Shown here: in pieces, positions 42,848 to 51,119 of the stretch | Position numbering within the stretch: the stretch's first letter is position 1 | Layout: every line of letters begins with the position of its first letter | Assembly: GCF_900141815.1 (NCBI RefSeq) | Contig: NZ_FQYR01000002.1 | Location: 287,091-351,090 of the forward strand | DNA: 64,000 nucleotides | Source: Rubritalea squalenifaciens DSM 18772 | GTDB taxonomy: Bacteria; Verrucomicrobiota; Verrucomicrobiia; Verrucomicrobiales; Akkermansiaceae | Direction of reading: 5' to 3' | Made by a program: the position numbers and the translations under genes | Notes under the pieces: model-generated | Databases searched by the model: none | What the model was told of the DNA's origin: nothing | Seen by the model: only the letters and a program-made list of their open reading frames with translations

Positions 42848-42978
42848 TCTGGAATGGATGAGAGAACCCCAAGGGGGTTCCGCATGTTAGCCTGGGGTTG
42901 CTTCGTGTAGCGAAGCTACCCTAGGAACCTGGCCCCCCACAACATACGACCCCAACGGGGTCGCGCAAGATCACGCCG
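42848..42978 (-). repeat. Solo left end of a RAYT unit
   Basis: Same left REP as 35034/40019 (AACCCCAAGGGGGTTCCGCA, CTTCGTGTAGCGAAG hairpin, CCCCAACGGGGTCGCGCAAG ATCACGC). The transposase gene that should follow is missing; an unrelated terminator starts within 12 bp. A broken or one-sided insertion. Confidence 0.8.
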
Positions 42979-42991
42979 GGAATAGGGACAC

Positions 42992-43015
42992 AAAAAAACC
43001 ACCCTTAAGGGGTGG
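42992..43015 (-). terminator. Intrinsic terminator of the gene pair at 43059-43823
   Basis: CCACCC (42999-43004) and GGGTGG (43010-43015) with seven T in the leftward direction. It lies 44 bp past the stop at 43059. Confidence 0.7.
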
Positions 43016-43058
43016 CAGAGGTGGGGGGATGGAAGAAAGTGAGGGGGGAGGCCAGCTA

Positions 43059-43394
43059 TCAAGGGTAGATGATGTTAGAGTCTAGATAACTCTGGGTTTT
43101 GGGATCGATTTTGACGGCCAAATAAATCTGGGGCATATCCTGCACGTTATAGATCGAAATGGTGATGCCTTGGCGGATTTCTTCTTCGGTGATGAAATCA
43201 ATGTATAACTGACCAAAGGAGGAACTATCGAGCCCATTCGGTGCACCATAGTTTGCCTCTATCTGATCTAAGCTTTTGATGGACAGTGCGCGTTCGGCGG
43301 CGGCCTCACTGCGTAGGTCTGATAGAAAAAAGAAAGCGACTATGCATATAAGCAACCCAAGTATGGAGCCGAGTATGATTCTGAGGAGTCTCAT
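43059..43394 (-). CDS. Signal-anchored protein, unknown function
   Basis: 111 residues. Membrane segment at 4-25 (LRIILGSILGLLICIVAFFF), then a small domain with IKSLDQIEANYGAPNGLDSS and DMPQIYLAVKIDPKTQSYLD. The ANYGAPNG stretch resembles the start of small outer-membrane assembly-like lipoproteins but is too short to assign. Preceded 27 bp upstream by the stop of the lipoprotein at 43422; probably one operon. Confidence 0.68.
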   Translation of the reverse strand: MRLLRIILGSILGLLICIVAFFFLSDLRSEAAAERALSIKSLDQIEANYGAPNGLDSSSFGQLYIDFITEEEIRQGITISIYNVQDMPQIYLAVKIDPKTQSYLDSNIIYP

Positions 43395-43421
43395 GATAGT
43401 CGCCTATAATTGTATGTTAGA

Positions 43422-43823
43422 TTACTTTGTAAGTTTGCTTTCGGCCGGTTGAGGGGTGAGCTGGAGGCGGGCTTGGTTGATCTCTGGTTTCCAGTCGGGG
43501 TGCTGGGACTGGCTTTGTTCGAGCTTTTCTTTGATCTTGAACAGGTTGTGAGGTTCGGCTTCTTGAGCTTCCTGATAGGCGGATTGGTAGAGTGCTTCAG
43601 CATCGCTGGAGGTCTCTGCTGAGTCCTCAGCGCTCGCAGGGGCGGGGGTCGAGTCCTTCTGGATTGGGGATGCGGCTTCTTTGAGCTTTTGCTGCAGCGC
43701 TAATTCCAGAGGGGATAGTTCTCTGCGTTCAGGTTTACTTTCAGTGACGGTTTCTTCTTCTGTGCTGCACTGGCTAAGGAGCAGCGCAAGACCAAGTGAG
43801 TAGAGTGGGAATGGGATCTTCAT
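43422..43823 (-). CDS. Putative lipoprotein, disordered acidic mature part
   Basis: 133 residues. Lipobox LSQC at 15-18. Mature part rich in Glu, Gln, Ser and Ala (QKLKEAASPIQKDSTPAPAS) with a predicted coil (LFKIKEKLEQSQSQHPDWKP). Stop TAA lies next to TCTAACA. Upstream of the start, TCTAACA and TGTTAGA face each other as a 7-bp inverted repeat. Confidence 0.7.
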   Translation of the reverse strand: MKIPFPLYSLGLALLLSQCSTEEETVTESKPERRELSPLELALQQKLKEAASPIQKDSTPAPASAEDSAETSSDAEALYQSAYQEAQEAEPHNLFKIKEKLEQSQSQHPDWKPEINQARLQLTPQPAESKLTK

Positions 43824-43841
43824 AAGGTATGCGGCGCACGA

Positions 43842-43859
43842 TCTAACAAGGCTGTTAGA
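43842..43859. promoter_or_regulatory. TCTAACA/TGTTAGA inverted repeat upstream of the lipoprotein gene
   Basis: Seven-base arms 43842-43848 and 43853-43859 with a 4-base spacer. A dyad of the boundary word itself; it could be an operator, but no promoter was identified. Confidence 0.4.
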
Positions 43860-44010
43860 AGATGTCTACCTTATATCGGGTGTCATTAATGTTATACTAA
43901 CATAAATGCCGGTAAGCAGAGCAGCAGACTACTGAGCTAGAGACCGCATTACACCGATTCCCGCCCCTCCAGTAATGTGAGGAGGTGACGCTGGTTTGCC
44001 TACGCAGAGT
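43860..44010. other. Gap without recognised gene or repeat
   Basis: Includes AT-rich TCATTAATGTTATACTAACAT (43887) and short GTAGGCTACGCTGGCTTGCC near 44013. No word of the mosaic and no coding frame. Confidence 0.4.
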
Positions 44011-44448
44011 CTAGTAGGCTACGCTGGCTTGCCTCATTCTCTTGTGGAGGTACTGCTTGCCGAGGTCGAAGATGTGCAGCACGTTTTCCGGGATCCTGGA
44101 TTGCGGCAGGCGGGTCCAGACGACTTCTCTGCCGTTGATCCAGAGATGGAGGTATTGACCATTCAGCTGGTACGTCTGGGTGATGGTCTTCGGCGGGCAA
44201 AACACTTCAGTCACAATCTGGTCTTTGTCGACAAGCTGAAGCGCTGCCGGGAAGATCCCATGGTCCTCGCCTCCCTTGGACATGGCGGTGACCGCGTATT
44301 TGTCCTTGAAATTGAGGATCATGTAGTCGTTACACAGAGGATACTCTCGTGATTGCTTGAATAGGTACATATTGGGTGGGGTTATGGTTGCTGGGGGGAA
44401 AGAGAGAGGGGAGAATGAGGTGCCGTCAGATTGGGCACCGTAGGACAT
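44011..44448 (-). CDS. Soluble protein, unknown function
   Basis: 145 residues. No signal peptide. NMYLFKQSREYPLCNDYMIL followed by NFKDKYAVTAMSKGGEDHG and a C-terminal basic helix (FDLGKQYLHKRMRQASVAY). The start is uncertain; internal ATG at residue 27 is possible. No family recognised. The sequence has protein-like composition and no alternative frame of comparable quality. Confidence 0.55.
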   Translation of the reverse strand: MSYGAQSDGTSFSPLSFPPATITPPNMYLFKQSREYPLCNDYMILNFKDKYAVTAMSKGGEDHGIFPAALQLVDKDQIVTEVFCPPKTITQTYQLNGQYLHLWINGREVVWTRLPQSRIPENVLHIFDLGKQYLHKRMRQASVAY

Positions 44449-45151
44449 GTCTGGTTTTTTCTTCGCGCCGCGGCCAGAGGGCTAGGTAGGGATGGCCTGG
44501 CAGCCAGCTCGTGCGTTCATCTCTAGGGCAATGCTCCGCAAGGATCCGGTCAGAGCGAAGCTGGCCAGAGCAGGGGATAAACTGGAGCAAATGAACGATC
44601 ACAACCTGCATAGTAGACGAGAGATTTCTTTTTGAAAAGAAAGATCTTGTCACAGAGGGGTCTCTAAGTGGCTGAAAACGACGATTTTATAAGGATTTCC
44701 AAGGGTTTCTGAGCTTTGGTGAAATTTCAGTCAGAAATGACATTTTAGCCCTGTGGAATGTAGGCCCTGCGGGGCAGAATGACGAATCAAGAATCGAGAA
44801 TCGAGCTCCAGCATGGTGGAACGGATGTCACCACGGAAAACACAGAAGGGACGGAAAGCGGGGTAGATGGAAGCCTGCTTGATGGAACTTTTTTCTACCA
44901 CAAATGGGAGCCCTAGGGGCTGGTCATTGGTCAATAGTCAGAAGTCACTGGGGCCGGCTTGATGAAACGGATTCCGCTACAAATTGCTCAGAAGGCGGGC
45001 ATGATGGAGCCTGGCCTCTACGAGGCATGACTGATTGGTGATTACTGATGACTGATTCTGGCTTGATCAAACCCGTCCTCTTATCGAGTCATTGTGGCCT
45101 CCGGATGGAATAGGATGGACTTGGACGGGTGGGGTGGTTTTAGTGGTGGCT
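44449..45151. other. Intergenic region: unique stretch then repeat mosaic
   Basis: 44449-44750 holds no word; it contains a TTTCTTTTTGAAAAGAAA hairpin (44622-44640) and a GAAATTTCAGTCAGAAATG near-palindrome (44720-44738). A 75-residue frame at 44426-44653 lacks protein-like character. From 44760: H1, W9c (44830-44860), N1 (44922-44950), G1 (45030-45058). Confidence 0.6.
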
Positions 45152-45352
45152 ATGCCTTACAAGGATCCAGCCAAGCAGCGTGAAGCGGTGCGAGCCGCGG
45201 CGAAGCGCTATCGCGAGCGTATGCGGGAGGACGCGGATTTTCTGCGTGCCGAAGCCGAGCGCAAGGCACGCTGGTATGCGGCTAACAAGGAGAAGAAGAA
45301 CGAGGCGCAGCGCCGCTACCGCCAGCGCTTGAGAGAGGCTTCCTTGGCTTAG
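45152..45352 (+). CDS. Small basic helical protein, phage-like
   Basis: 66 residues from MPYKDPAKQREAVRAAAKRY; strongly basic and helical throughout (RYRERMREDADFLRAEAERK). Very similar in start and composition to short proteins common in phages and mobile regions, where they accompany HNH or DNA-modifying genes. Probably nucleic-acid binding. No phage genes are nearby. Upstream ATGs exist but lack this conserved start. TGTTAGA lies 12 bp past the stop. Confidence 0.7.
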   Translation: MPYKDPAKQREAVRAAAKRYRERMREDADFLRAEAERKARWYAANKEKKNEAQRRYRQRLREASLA

Positions 45353-45465
45353 GTAGAGTTGTTTGTTAGATGATTTGAAATGATGATGAGAGTCTACCTT
45401 AGCCATAGCGTGAAGAGCGCGACCACGAGCTTCCCTGACGAAGGTTGGAATCTGAAGAAACGGGA

Positions 45466-45702
45466 ATGAAACTTAAACGTGCCCATTTGAAACGCTATGG
45501 ACAACTCCTCTCGATTTTCTTGAGCCGGGAAAACCATGAGCTGGTGGAGGGCAGTTATGAACGCCGTTTGCTTGGTGAGTCCGTTTGCATCGAGATCCGT
45601 ATCTTAAGTGATGAATCACCGGGGCCCAAGGTCGTAGCCTATCTCTCGAATGAGAGTGTGATGAATAGTATTGTGCCTGTTGTTGTTGAATTACGGAGGT
45701 AG
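45466..45702 (+). CDS. Small protein, unknown function
   Basis: 78 residues from MKLKRAHLKRYGQLLSIFL, with a short amphipathic helix and two strands (GESVCIEIRILSDESPGP, VVAYLSNESVMNSIVPVVVE). Basic N terminus, no signal peptide. Followed 40 bp later by a W9b word. Could be a spurious frame, but composition and start context support a gene. Confidence 0.5.
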   Translation: MKLKRAHLKRYGQLLSIFLSRENHELVEGSYERRLLGESVCIEIRILSDESPGPKVVAYLSNESVMNSIVPVVVELRR

Positions 45703-46054
45703 GTGGAGTCCCTGCCTGATGGAACATTTTTAGCCACAGATTAAATAGATTGGAACAGATTACTCATTACTGATCCCGGCTAGATGGAACGGCTGTTGGT
45801 GGGTAGCTTTCTTTACCACGAATCGCACGAATCTCACGAATCGGGCTAGGTGGAGTCCCTGCCTGATGGGAAATGTTCCTCCACCCCTCCGGGGTGGTAA
45901 TAAAAGAGAGGCCTATTCCCGGGGTTGCGCTTGCCGGGGCAAGCTTACCACCGCGCTTCGTTCCCTCATCCCTCCGGGATGGAGCGCCCAACGGGCGCTT
46001 GTCATCGGTCAAGAGTCGAAAGTCATTGGGATTAAGCTTCCGCTTAGATCATTC

Positions 46055-46197
46055 GGTACCGTAGCTAGTAGGAAGTAGCGAGTAGCCTCTCCGGATTAAC
46101 CGGAGATCAGCCACACATGCAGACTGGGTAGATAAAGCTCGGATGAAATTTCCCAAGGAAATTTCCCCTACTCGCTACTCCCTACCTGCTACGGACC
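46055..46197. repeat. Long-inverted-repeat element, copy 2
   Basis: Arms CCGTAGCTAGTAGGAAGTAG (46059) and CTACTCGCTACTCCCTACCT (46168-46187) extend over 27 bases with three mismatches. Internal CTCTCCGGATTAACCGGAGA and GAAATTTCCCAAGGAAATTT hairpins. Nearly identical to copy 3, including 70 bp of flank. Confidence 0.8.
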
Positions 46198-46518
46198 CTA
46201 CCCTCCATTGCCTCCTGATAAACCCGCATAGGCGAACCCCAACGGGGTTCCGTACCATAGCCCGGCGGTTGCGAGCCGCAGGGGCGCTACCCCGGGAACC
46301 TGCATCAGTCATCAGTAATCACCAATCAGTAATGCCCCGCAGGGGCCTACCCCAACGTGGGTCGCGCAGGTTTCATCTCGCACGGTTTCATTTGGTCGCC
46401 CAATGACTCTTGACCGCTGACAAGTGCCCAGCGGGCGCTACATCCCGGAGGGATACTATCAGTAATCACGAATCAGTCATTCCCCGCAGGGGCTCACCCC
46501 GGGGACCAGGCCCCCAAC

Positions 46519-46541
46519 AAAAAACCACCCCGGAGGGGTGG
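46519..46541 (-). terminator. M-module terminator hairpin
   Basis: CCACCCC (46525-46531) and GGGGTGG (46535-46541), followed leftward by six T (46519-46524). It stands 12 bp past the stub's stop at 46553. Confidence 0.6.
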
Positions 46542-46552
46542 AGGAAGGGTGC

Positions 46553-46590
46553 TTAGTTCGCTGGCTCGGCCCGTCCCAGCAATGTTCTTG
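46553..46590 (-). pseudogene. Possible 3'-end stub of an unidentified gene
   Basis: Leftward frame RTLLGRAEPAN then TAA (46553-46555), located exactly where a complete gene would end relative to the M module. Short, so it could be chance. Confidence 0.4.
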
Positions 46591-46624
46591 TGAGGCTGGG
46601 TTAATTTATGTTAGAGAATGAAGG

Positions 46625-47146
46625 ATGGAAGGAGATGTACTGATAGCAGTCGTTTATGCAGCGTCGGAGTTTCTTCCTGTAGTGCGTCTATTGCACGATG
46701 AGGGGGCTCCCTCTGCCTACGCTGAGGGGTCGGTGGCTTATGGTGTCATGGTGAAGGAGGAGGAAGCCGAGAGGGCGGTGGAGATCCTGCATAAGCATTG
46801 GGACGAGTTTGATTATCTGGACATCCTGGGGAAGGATGACTCGGAAGCACCCGTGTATATGGCGGAAGTCCAGTGTGCCCAGGGGCTGACTGATGGAGAG
46901 GGCGGCGAAGGTAAGGGTGGTACGGTCTTTTGTTTTGTCACAGCTCGGGATGGGCGCGAGGTGATCCAGAGGCTGGAGAAGACGTCGTGCCTGAAGCGGT
47001 GGAAGATGCATACCGTGACTGGAGTGCATCTCTACACGATGGGTACCGAGGAGTGGGGCGAAGCTGGCTTTGACAGCTTGGCAGATGCCGCCAGGAAGGG
47101 GAGATCGGTTGAGACCACGGGAGTCATGCCGATGGGGGACGAATGA
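46625..47146 (+). CDS. DUF2007-like protein
   Basis: 173 residues, soluble. Start LIAVVYAASEFLPVVRLLHD followed by EGSVAYGVMVKEEEAERAVE, the layout of DUF2007-type putative signal-transducing domains (a strand, a helix, a variable loop, then V-x-V-xx-E-xx-ERA). A second copy-like half covers FCFVTARDGREVIQRLEK. The last nine bases and the following 55 bp recur after the paralogue at 47196, so it abuts the duplicated unit. Likely cotranscribed with 47196. Confidence 0.6.
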   Translation: MEGDVLIAVVYAASEFLPVVRLLHDEGAPSAYAEGSVAYGVMVKEEEAERAVEILHKHWDEFDYLDILGKDDSEAPVYMAEVQCAQGLTDGEGGEGKGGTVFCFVTARDGREVIQRLEKTSCLKRWKMHTVTGVHLYTMGTEEWGEAGFDSLADAARKGRSVETTGVMPMGDE

Positions 47147-47195
47147 CGGCTCCCTTTTTGTGTCCTTGCGGTGGGGGAGGATTTCTGGGATAGAG

Positions 47196-49130
47196 ATGGG
47201 TATGTTCTGTCGTGTGTTGCTCTTACTATTTCTATTGCCGTTTAGTGTTTTGTTAGGTGGTGAGAGACTTATCCCGGGGGGCTATGATTTTGAAGTTCAG
47301 TGGCAGGTGAATAAGCGCGTGTATGGGCTGAGCGAGGCATTGGAGATCACGGCGGAATTTTCCTGCACGGAGGGGCGTGAGGGTTGTGCTCTGGAGTGGA
47401 ACATGGGAACCCGCAAGTTGGGAGAGAAGAGAGAGTGGTATGAGCTGGACGGGGAGATAGTGGTGAAGGCTTTCCAGAGCGCGGCAAGGGGAGAGAACTT
47501 TGAGAGTAAAGGGGTGAAGGGGGATGACTGGATCCGCTACGTGACTTATCCCGGCGAAGGTGGCTTGGGGGTACGCCTCACACGCCGCGAGAAGATGGTG
47601 GAATTTTCCCCGGAGAGAGTGCGCGCTTTTCTACGGATGGTAGAAGATGTCCAGTGTGCACGGGCCTGGTATGAAAAGCTGATGGTGGCGGAGGAGGTGC
47701 CAGAGTGGACAAAGCAGGCCCGGCCGCCGGCGACTGATCAAATCGTGGTGACTTCGAGGCTCGGGATGGTGGAGGCTGGTGAGCTGCGGCTGTTCCCGAC
47801 AGCTTACTATTACGTCAACAGTCAGCGTGCGGGTTCTGGGATTGGTGGAGATGTAAGCTATGGCGAGAAGCGGTACAAGGAGCCCAGGCCAGCGGGGATA
47901 CTGGTGAATTACTTAGCGAGGCTGAAGAGCAGGATTGAGGCTGGCAGTGTCTCCAATTTTCCACTGGTTATCCCTCAAGGCAGAGGGGTTAAGTTTCTGG
48001 TAGCGACTAACCAGCAGGAGAACTATGCGGATATAGAGATGGTAGAAGGAGACAGGAGGGTGAACCCGTTCAAGTACCTTGGAGTGGGTGACTGGAGTGC
48101 GAGGCTGAAGGAGGAGCAGCTGATTGAGATGGATAAGATAGCTCAGAAGTCCAAGCTTCATCATCAATGGATGGAGGAGCACATGCATTTATTCTATGAG
48201 CCCAAGAAGCGCATGCTTGCAGATGATCTCCAGTTTGAGGTGAAGATGAAGGTTCAGGATGGTGAGGAGGTTGGCGCCCATGTACATCTCGCCGTAGGAG
48301 CTATTAGACCTTACTCGAAGCAGAAAGTGGAAATGAGCGTAACCTTTCCTGCGTTTACCCTGCCTGATCTTCCGCTGGGAGATGATGAGGTGACAGAGTT
48401 TGTGAATGCCTGTATCGCCGCGAACAAACAGCAAAATTATCATGCGGTCGTTAGGGGGGAGGTGCCTATGGAGATAGAGGCGGAGGAGCTGTATGGGGTA
48501 TGGACGGTCAAGGTGAAGCGCGGGAACGCGCGCGTGGTCTACTCCCCTCAAATGGGGGCGAGACTGATAAAGCTGATGGACCAGGCCAAGGTGGCACGTA
48601 AGTGGTACTCCAAACTGCATGGCCTGTACGATCTGCCAGACGAGAGTGAGGAAGCATGTCCATCCGGAGCCACTGGCACTGAATTGGTGTTGAAGGTGGG
48701 GAGCGCACAACTGGCCGCCGGTAGGCAAGGGAGAATTAATCTGGAAGGCCGGGTGGAGCAGACTCTAGGCGGAGAGGTGCAGGTGGTGAAGGAGTTTGTC
48801 TATCATCAGGGCAGCAAGAAAGTGGTGCTCGGTACGGCGCTGTCAGCTGAGCTGCAGCCTCTCCTGCGTGAGGCCCTACAAGCCACCAAACAAAGTGAGG
48901 TCTATATGAACGGATGGGGTGATCCGGATGGCGAGCACTTCAGTCTGGAGGTAGACGAGAGAGAGAAAATCATTGATTTTACCTATGTGCCGGAGGCGGG
49001 TGCCGAAACTTTGCATCTTACCATTGATTATGGTTCTCCACAGAGGGTGCTGGATTTGTTAGAGAATGTGGAAAAAACTGGCGAGTGGCTGGGCCAGAAC
49101 CAGAAGCTCTTCTTCCGGCAGGACGAATGA
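47196..49130 (+). CDS. Secreted four-repeat protein, paralogue 1
   Basis: 644 residues. Signal peptide about 1-21 (CRVLLLLFLLPFSVLLG-GE). Four modules of about 155 residues follow. Each has a beta-rich part and ends with a helix containing WY or W plus an aromatic: AWYEKLM (158), HQWMEEHMHLFY (325), KWYSKLHGLY (469), EWLGQNQKLFF (631). Conserved link EVPEWTKQARPP between modules 1 and 2, and ELYGVWTVKVKRGNARVVYS in module 3. No enzyme motif; probably an exported binding or structural protein. The ATG at 47196 was chosen for the signal peptide; the frame opens at 47070. Confidence 0.85.
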   Translation: MGMFCRVLLLLFLLPFSVLLGGERLIPGGYDFEVQWQVNKRVYGLSEALEITAEFSCTEGREGCALEWNMGTRKLGEKREWYELDGEIVVKAFQSAARGENFESKGVKGDDWIRYVTYPGEGGLGVRLTRREKMVEFSPERVRAFLRMVEDVQCARAWYEKLMVAEEVPEWTKQARPPATDQIVVTSRLGMVEAGELRLFPTAYYYVNSQRAGSGIGGDVSYGEKRYKEPRPAGILVNYLARLKSRIEAGSVSNFPLVIPQGRGVKFLVATNQQENYADIEMVEGDRRVNPFKYLGVGDWSARLKEEQLIEMDKIAQKSKLHHQWMEEHMHLFYEPKKRMLADDLQFEVKMKVQDGEEVGAHVHLAVGAIRPYSKQKVEMSVTFPAFTLPDLPLGDDEVTEFVNACIAANKQQNYHAVVRGEVPMEIEAEELYGVWTVKVKRGNARVVYSPQMGARLIKLMDQAKVARKWYSKLHGLYDLPDESEEACPSGATGTELVLKVGSAQLAAGRQGRINLEGRVEQTLGGEVQVVKEFVYHQGSKKVVLGTALSAELQPLLREALQATKQSEVYMNGWGDPDGEHFSLEVDEREKIIDFTYVPEAGAETLHLTIDYGSPQRVLDLLENVEKTGEWLGQNQKLFFRQDE

Positions 49131-49184
49131 CGGCTCCCTTTTTGTGAGCTTGCGGTGGGGGAGGATTTCTGGGATAAGGTGCTG

Positions 49185-51119
49185 ATGTGTATGCGCCTGT
49201 TGCTGATTGTGTTGTTGTCGCTGACCCCCTTGTTAGGTGGTGAGAAGGTTCTGCCTGAGGGCGGGAAGTTTAAGGTGAAGGTAGTCCCCCAGTGGAAGAT
49301 CTATGGGTTATTTGATAAGATGCAGATTGCGGCGGTCTACCGCTTCGAGAGGGGCAAGGAGGAATGTGAGGAGAGTCTCCAGGCGTACTGTAGTGAGTTG
49401 CGTGACGAGAAGAGCTGGTATCCTCTGGATGAGGATGGACTGACGATGGTGTTTGCGGAAGCTGCCGCAGGGAAGCCCTGCTCGATGGTGAAAGAGGTTA
49501 AGGACAGGGAGGGAGTCGAGCTCACGTATGTATCCTATCAGGGCGTAGGCGGCTACGAGGTAAAGCTGAGTAGCGGGGAGCAGAGCGTGACATTCAGCCC
49601 GCAGGATATTAGGGACTTCATGGAGATCCGTGCGGTGTTTGATTCTTCCAAGGCCTGGTACGGCAAGCTGATGGTGGCGGAGGAAGTGCCGGAGTGGACG
49701 GAGAAGGCGCGCCCGCCTAAAGTCTACTGGGTCCGTGTGGATTCCGAGCTGGGAGCGGTGCAGGCCGGTGAGCTTACACTGCATTTCGGTGCTCAGATGA
49801 GGAGGGCCTTGCCGTATACTTTTCATGTTAGACAATACAGTGTGGACTATGGAGGAGAGAAAAAGGATGAGGGGCTGAATGGCAGATATCTCTATAGGGT
49901 TCTGACCTCGGTGGCGGATGATGTGAAGCGTGGCAGGGACAGGAGTATTCCCCTCAACCGGGGAAGGGCACCATCTCAGGTCACTTATCAGGTGAATGGC
50001 AGCGTAGCGGATGAGCGGGTACACGTGGTGTGTAGGGTAGATAACAAGGAGGTGGCGAAGGGGAGCTTCACGCTGGAGCAGATAGAGAAGATCCGTAGTC
50101 TGGATCAGCAGGTGCAGGAACGGCATGACTGGATGGTGGAAAACAGGAAGCTGCTCTACGAGGGCCAGCGAAGCGCGATCAGTGATGATGTAGGGCTGGA
50201 TATTTTGCTGAAGATCCGCTGCGAGCAGGCTCCTGAGATGGAGCCGATGGAGCTGCGTGTCGTGCGGAACAGAGGCTGGATGGACAGGGAGATGTCTCCC
50301 CTGTGGGTGGAGATGCGCTGGGAGGGATTTGGCCCGGACATAGGGGCCGTGCGCCGGGATGTGCTGGCTGAATACTGCAAGGCCTGCGAGGCGGCTGCGA
50401 AGAAAGAGAACTACCGCGTCGTGCTGAAAGGAGAGGTGGAAACGCTTATCGAGACGCAGGAAGTCTATGGCAGGTGGATGGTCAAGGTGAAGCGCGGAGG
50501 CAAGGTGGCGATGATCGCTCCAGGCCACCTGGATGTCATAAAGTGGGCGCTACACCAGGCGGACAATGCGCAGGCGTGGTATCAGAAGGTCATGGATACT
50601 CGTTTGGCTCCAGAGCCTACCAAGGAAGCACATCCTCCGGTCGTGGAGGATGCGGAAGTGGTGGTGAATGCGGCCCTGCAGATGGAAGGTGCCGGCCGCG
50701 GGAAGATGGGCTTCCTCCACCGGATGAGCTATACGCCAGAGGGAGGGGTGAAGAAGCAGCTGGCATTGCGCTGGAGTGAGTATGTCAAAGGTGGAGTGGG
50801 AGAGGTTGAGCACTTTGTGGATCAGGATCTCACTGAAGATCTGGACAGCCATTTTAAGGAGGCGATCAAGGCCCGCAATGCTGGTGAGAACTATCTCTAT
50901 GAGTGTGGGCAGAAAGGTGGCGAGCGCTTCCGTATGGAGGTGACGGAAGACAGCCGAGATATTGTCCTGCTGTATTTCCTGAAAGGAGAAGAGGAAGGGC
51001 AGAGGATGTATCTGGAGGAAAGCTGGATGATCCACCACAAGCAGAATGCCCAGCGGCTGGAGGAGGAGGCCGAGTGGCTGGAAAAGCATCCCGAGGTTTT
51101 CTTCACCCTGAAGAAGTAG
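49185..51119 (+). CDS. Secreted four-repeat protein, paralogue 2
   Basis: 644 residues, same architecture as 47196: signal peptide (MCMRLLLIVLLSLTPLLG-GE), then module helices AWYGKLM (158), HDWMVENRKLLYE (315), AWYQKVMDT (464), EWLEKHPEVFF (630). Shared phrases are LMVAEEVPEWTEKARPP, VYGRWMVKVKRGGKVAMI and a LPEGGKFKVK start. Separated from paralogue 1 by 54 bp whose sequence repeats the leader of paralogue 1. The two probably form one transcript. Function unknown. Confidence 0.85.
   Translation: MCMRLLLIVLLSLTPLLGGEKVLPEGGKFKVKVVPQWKIYGLFDKMQIAAVYRFERGKEECEESLQAYCSELRDEKSWYPLDEDGLTMVFAEAAAGKPCSMVKEVKDREGVELTYVSYQGVGGYEVKLSSGEQSVTFSPQDIRDFMEIRAVFDSSKAWYGKLMVAEEVPEWTEKARPPKVYWVRVDSELGAVQAGELTLHFGAQMRRALPYTFHVRQYSVDYGGEKKDEGLNGRYLYRVLTSVADDVKRGRDRSIPLNRGRAPSQVTYQVNGSVADERVHVVCRVDNKEVAKGSFTLEQIEKIRSLDQQVQERHDWMVENRKLLYEGQRSAISDDVGLDILLKIRCEQAPEMEPMELRVVRNRGWMDREMSPLWVEMRWEGFGPDIGAVRRDVLAEYCKACEAAAKKENYRVVLKGEVETLIETQEVYGRWMVKVKRGGKVAMIAPGHLDVIKWALHQADNAQAWYQKVMDTRLAPEPTKEAHPPVVEDAEVVVNAALQMEGAGRGKMGFLHRMSYTPEGGVKKQLALRWSEYVKGGVGEVEHFVDQDLTEDLDSHFKEAIKARNAGENYLYECGQKGGERFRMEVTEDSRDIVLLYFLKGEEEGQRMYLEESWMIHHKQNAQRLEEEAEWLEKHPEVFFTLKK

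Larger units (their letters stand above)
45703..46600. repeat. Intergenic repeat mosaic with inverted M and REP
   Basis: W9b (45735-45758), W9a (45815-45845), inverted M module (45885-45995), N1 (46000-46030), long-inverted-repeat element (46055-46197), inverted REP (about 46229-46360), N1, a second M module in direct orientation (46440-46548). Here several modules occur in the opposite direction to the rest of the window. Confidence 0.72.

Noticed and set aside
44426-44653. A 75-residue frame
   Set aside because: No protein-like composition, no start context, overlaps the start of the gene at 44011 and a region with hairpins.
49308-50528. A 406-residue minus-strand open frame inside paralogue 2
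   Set aside because: It lies wholly antisense to a convincing secreted protein with paralogues; its composition (His- and Leu-rich) follows from the complementary codons and no signal, domain or homologue is recognisable.
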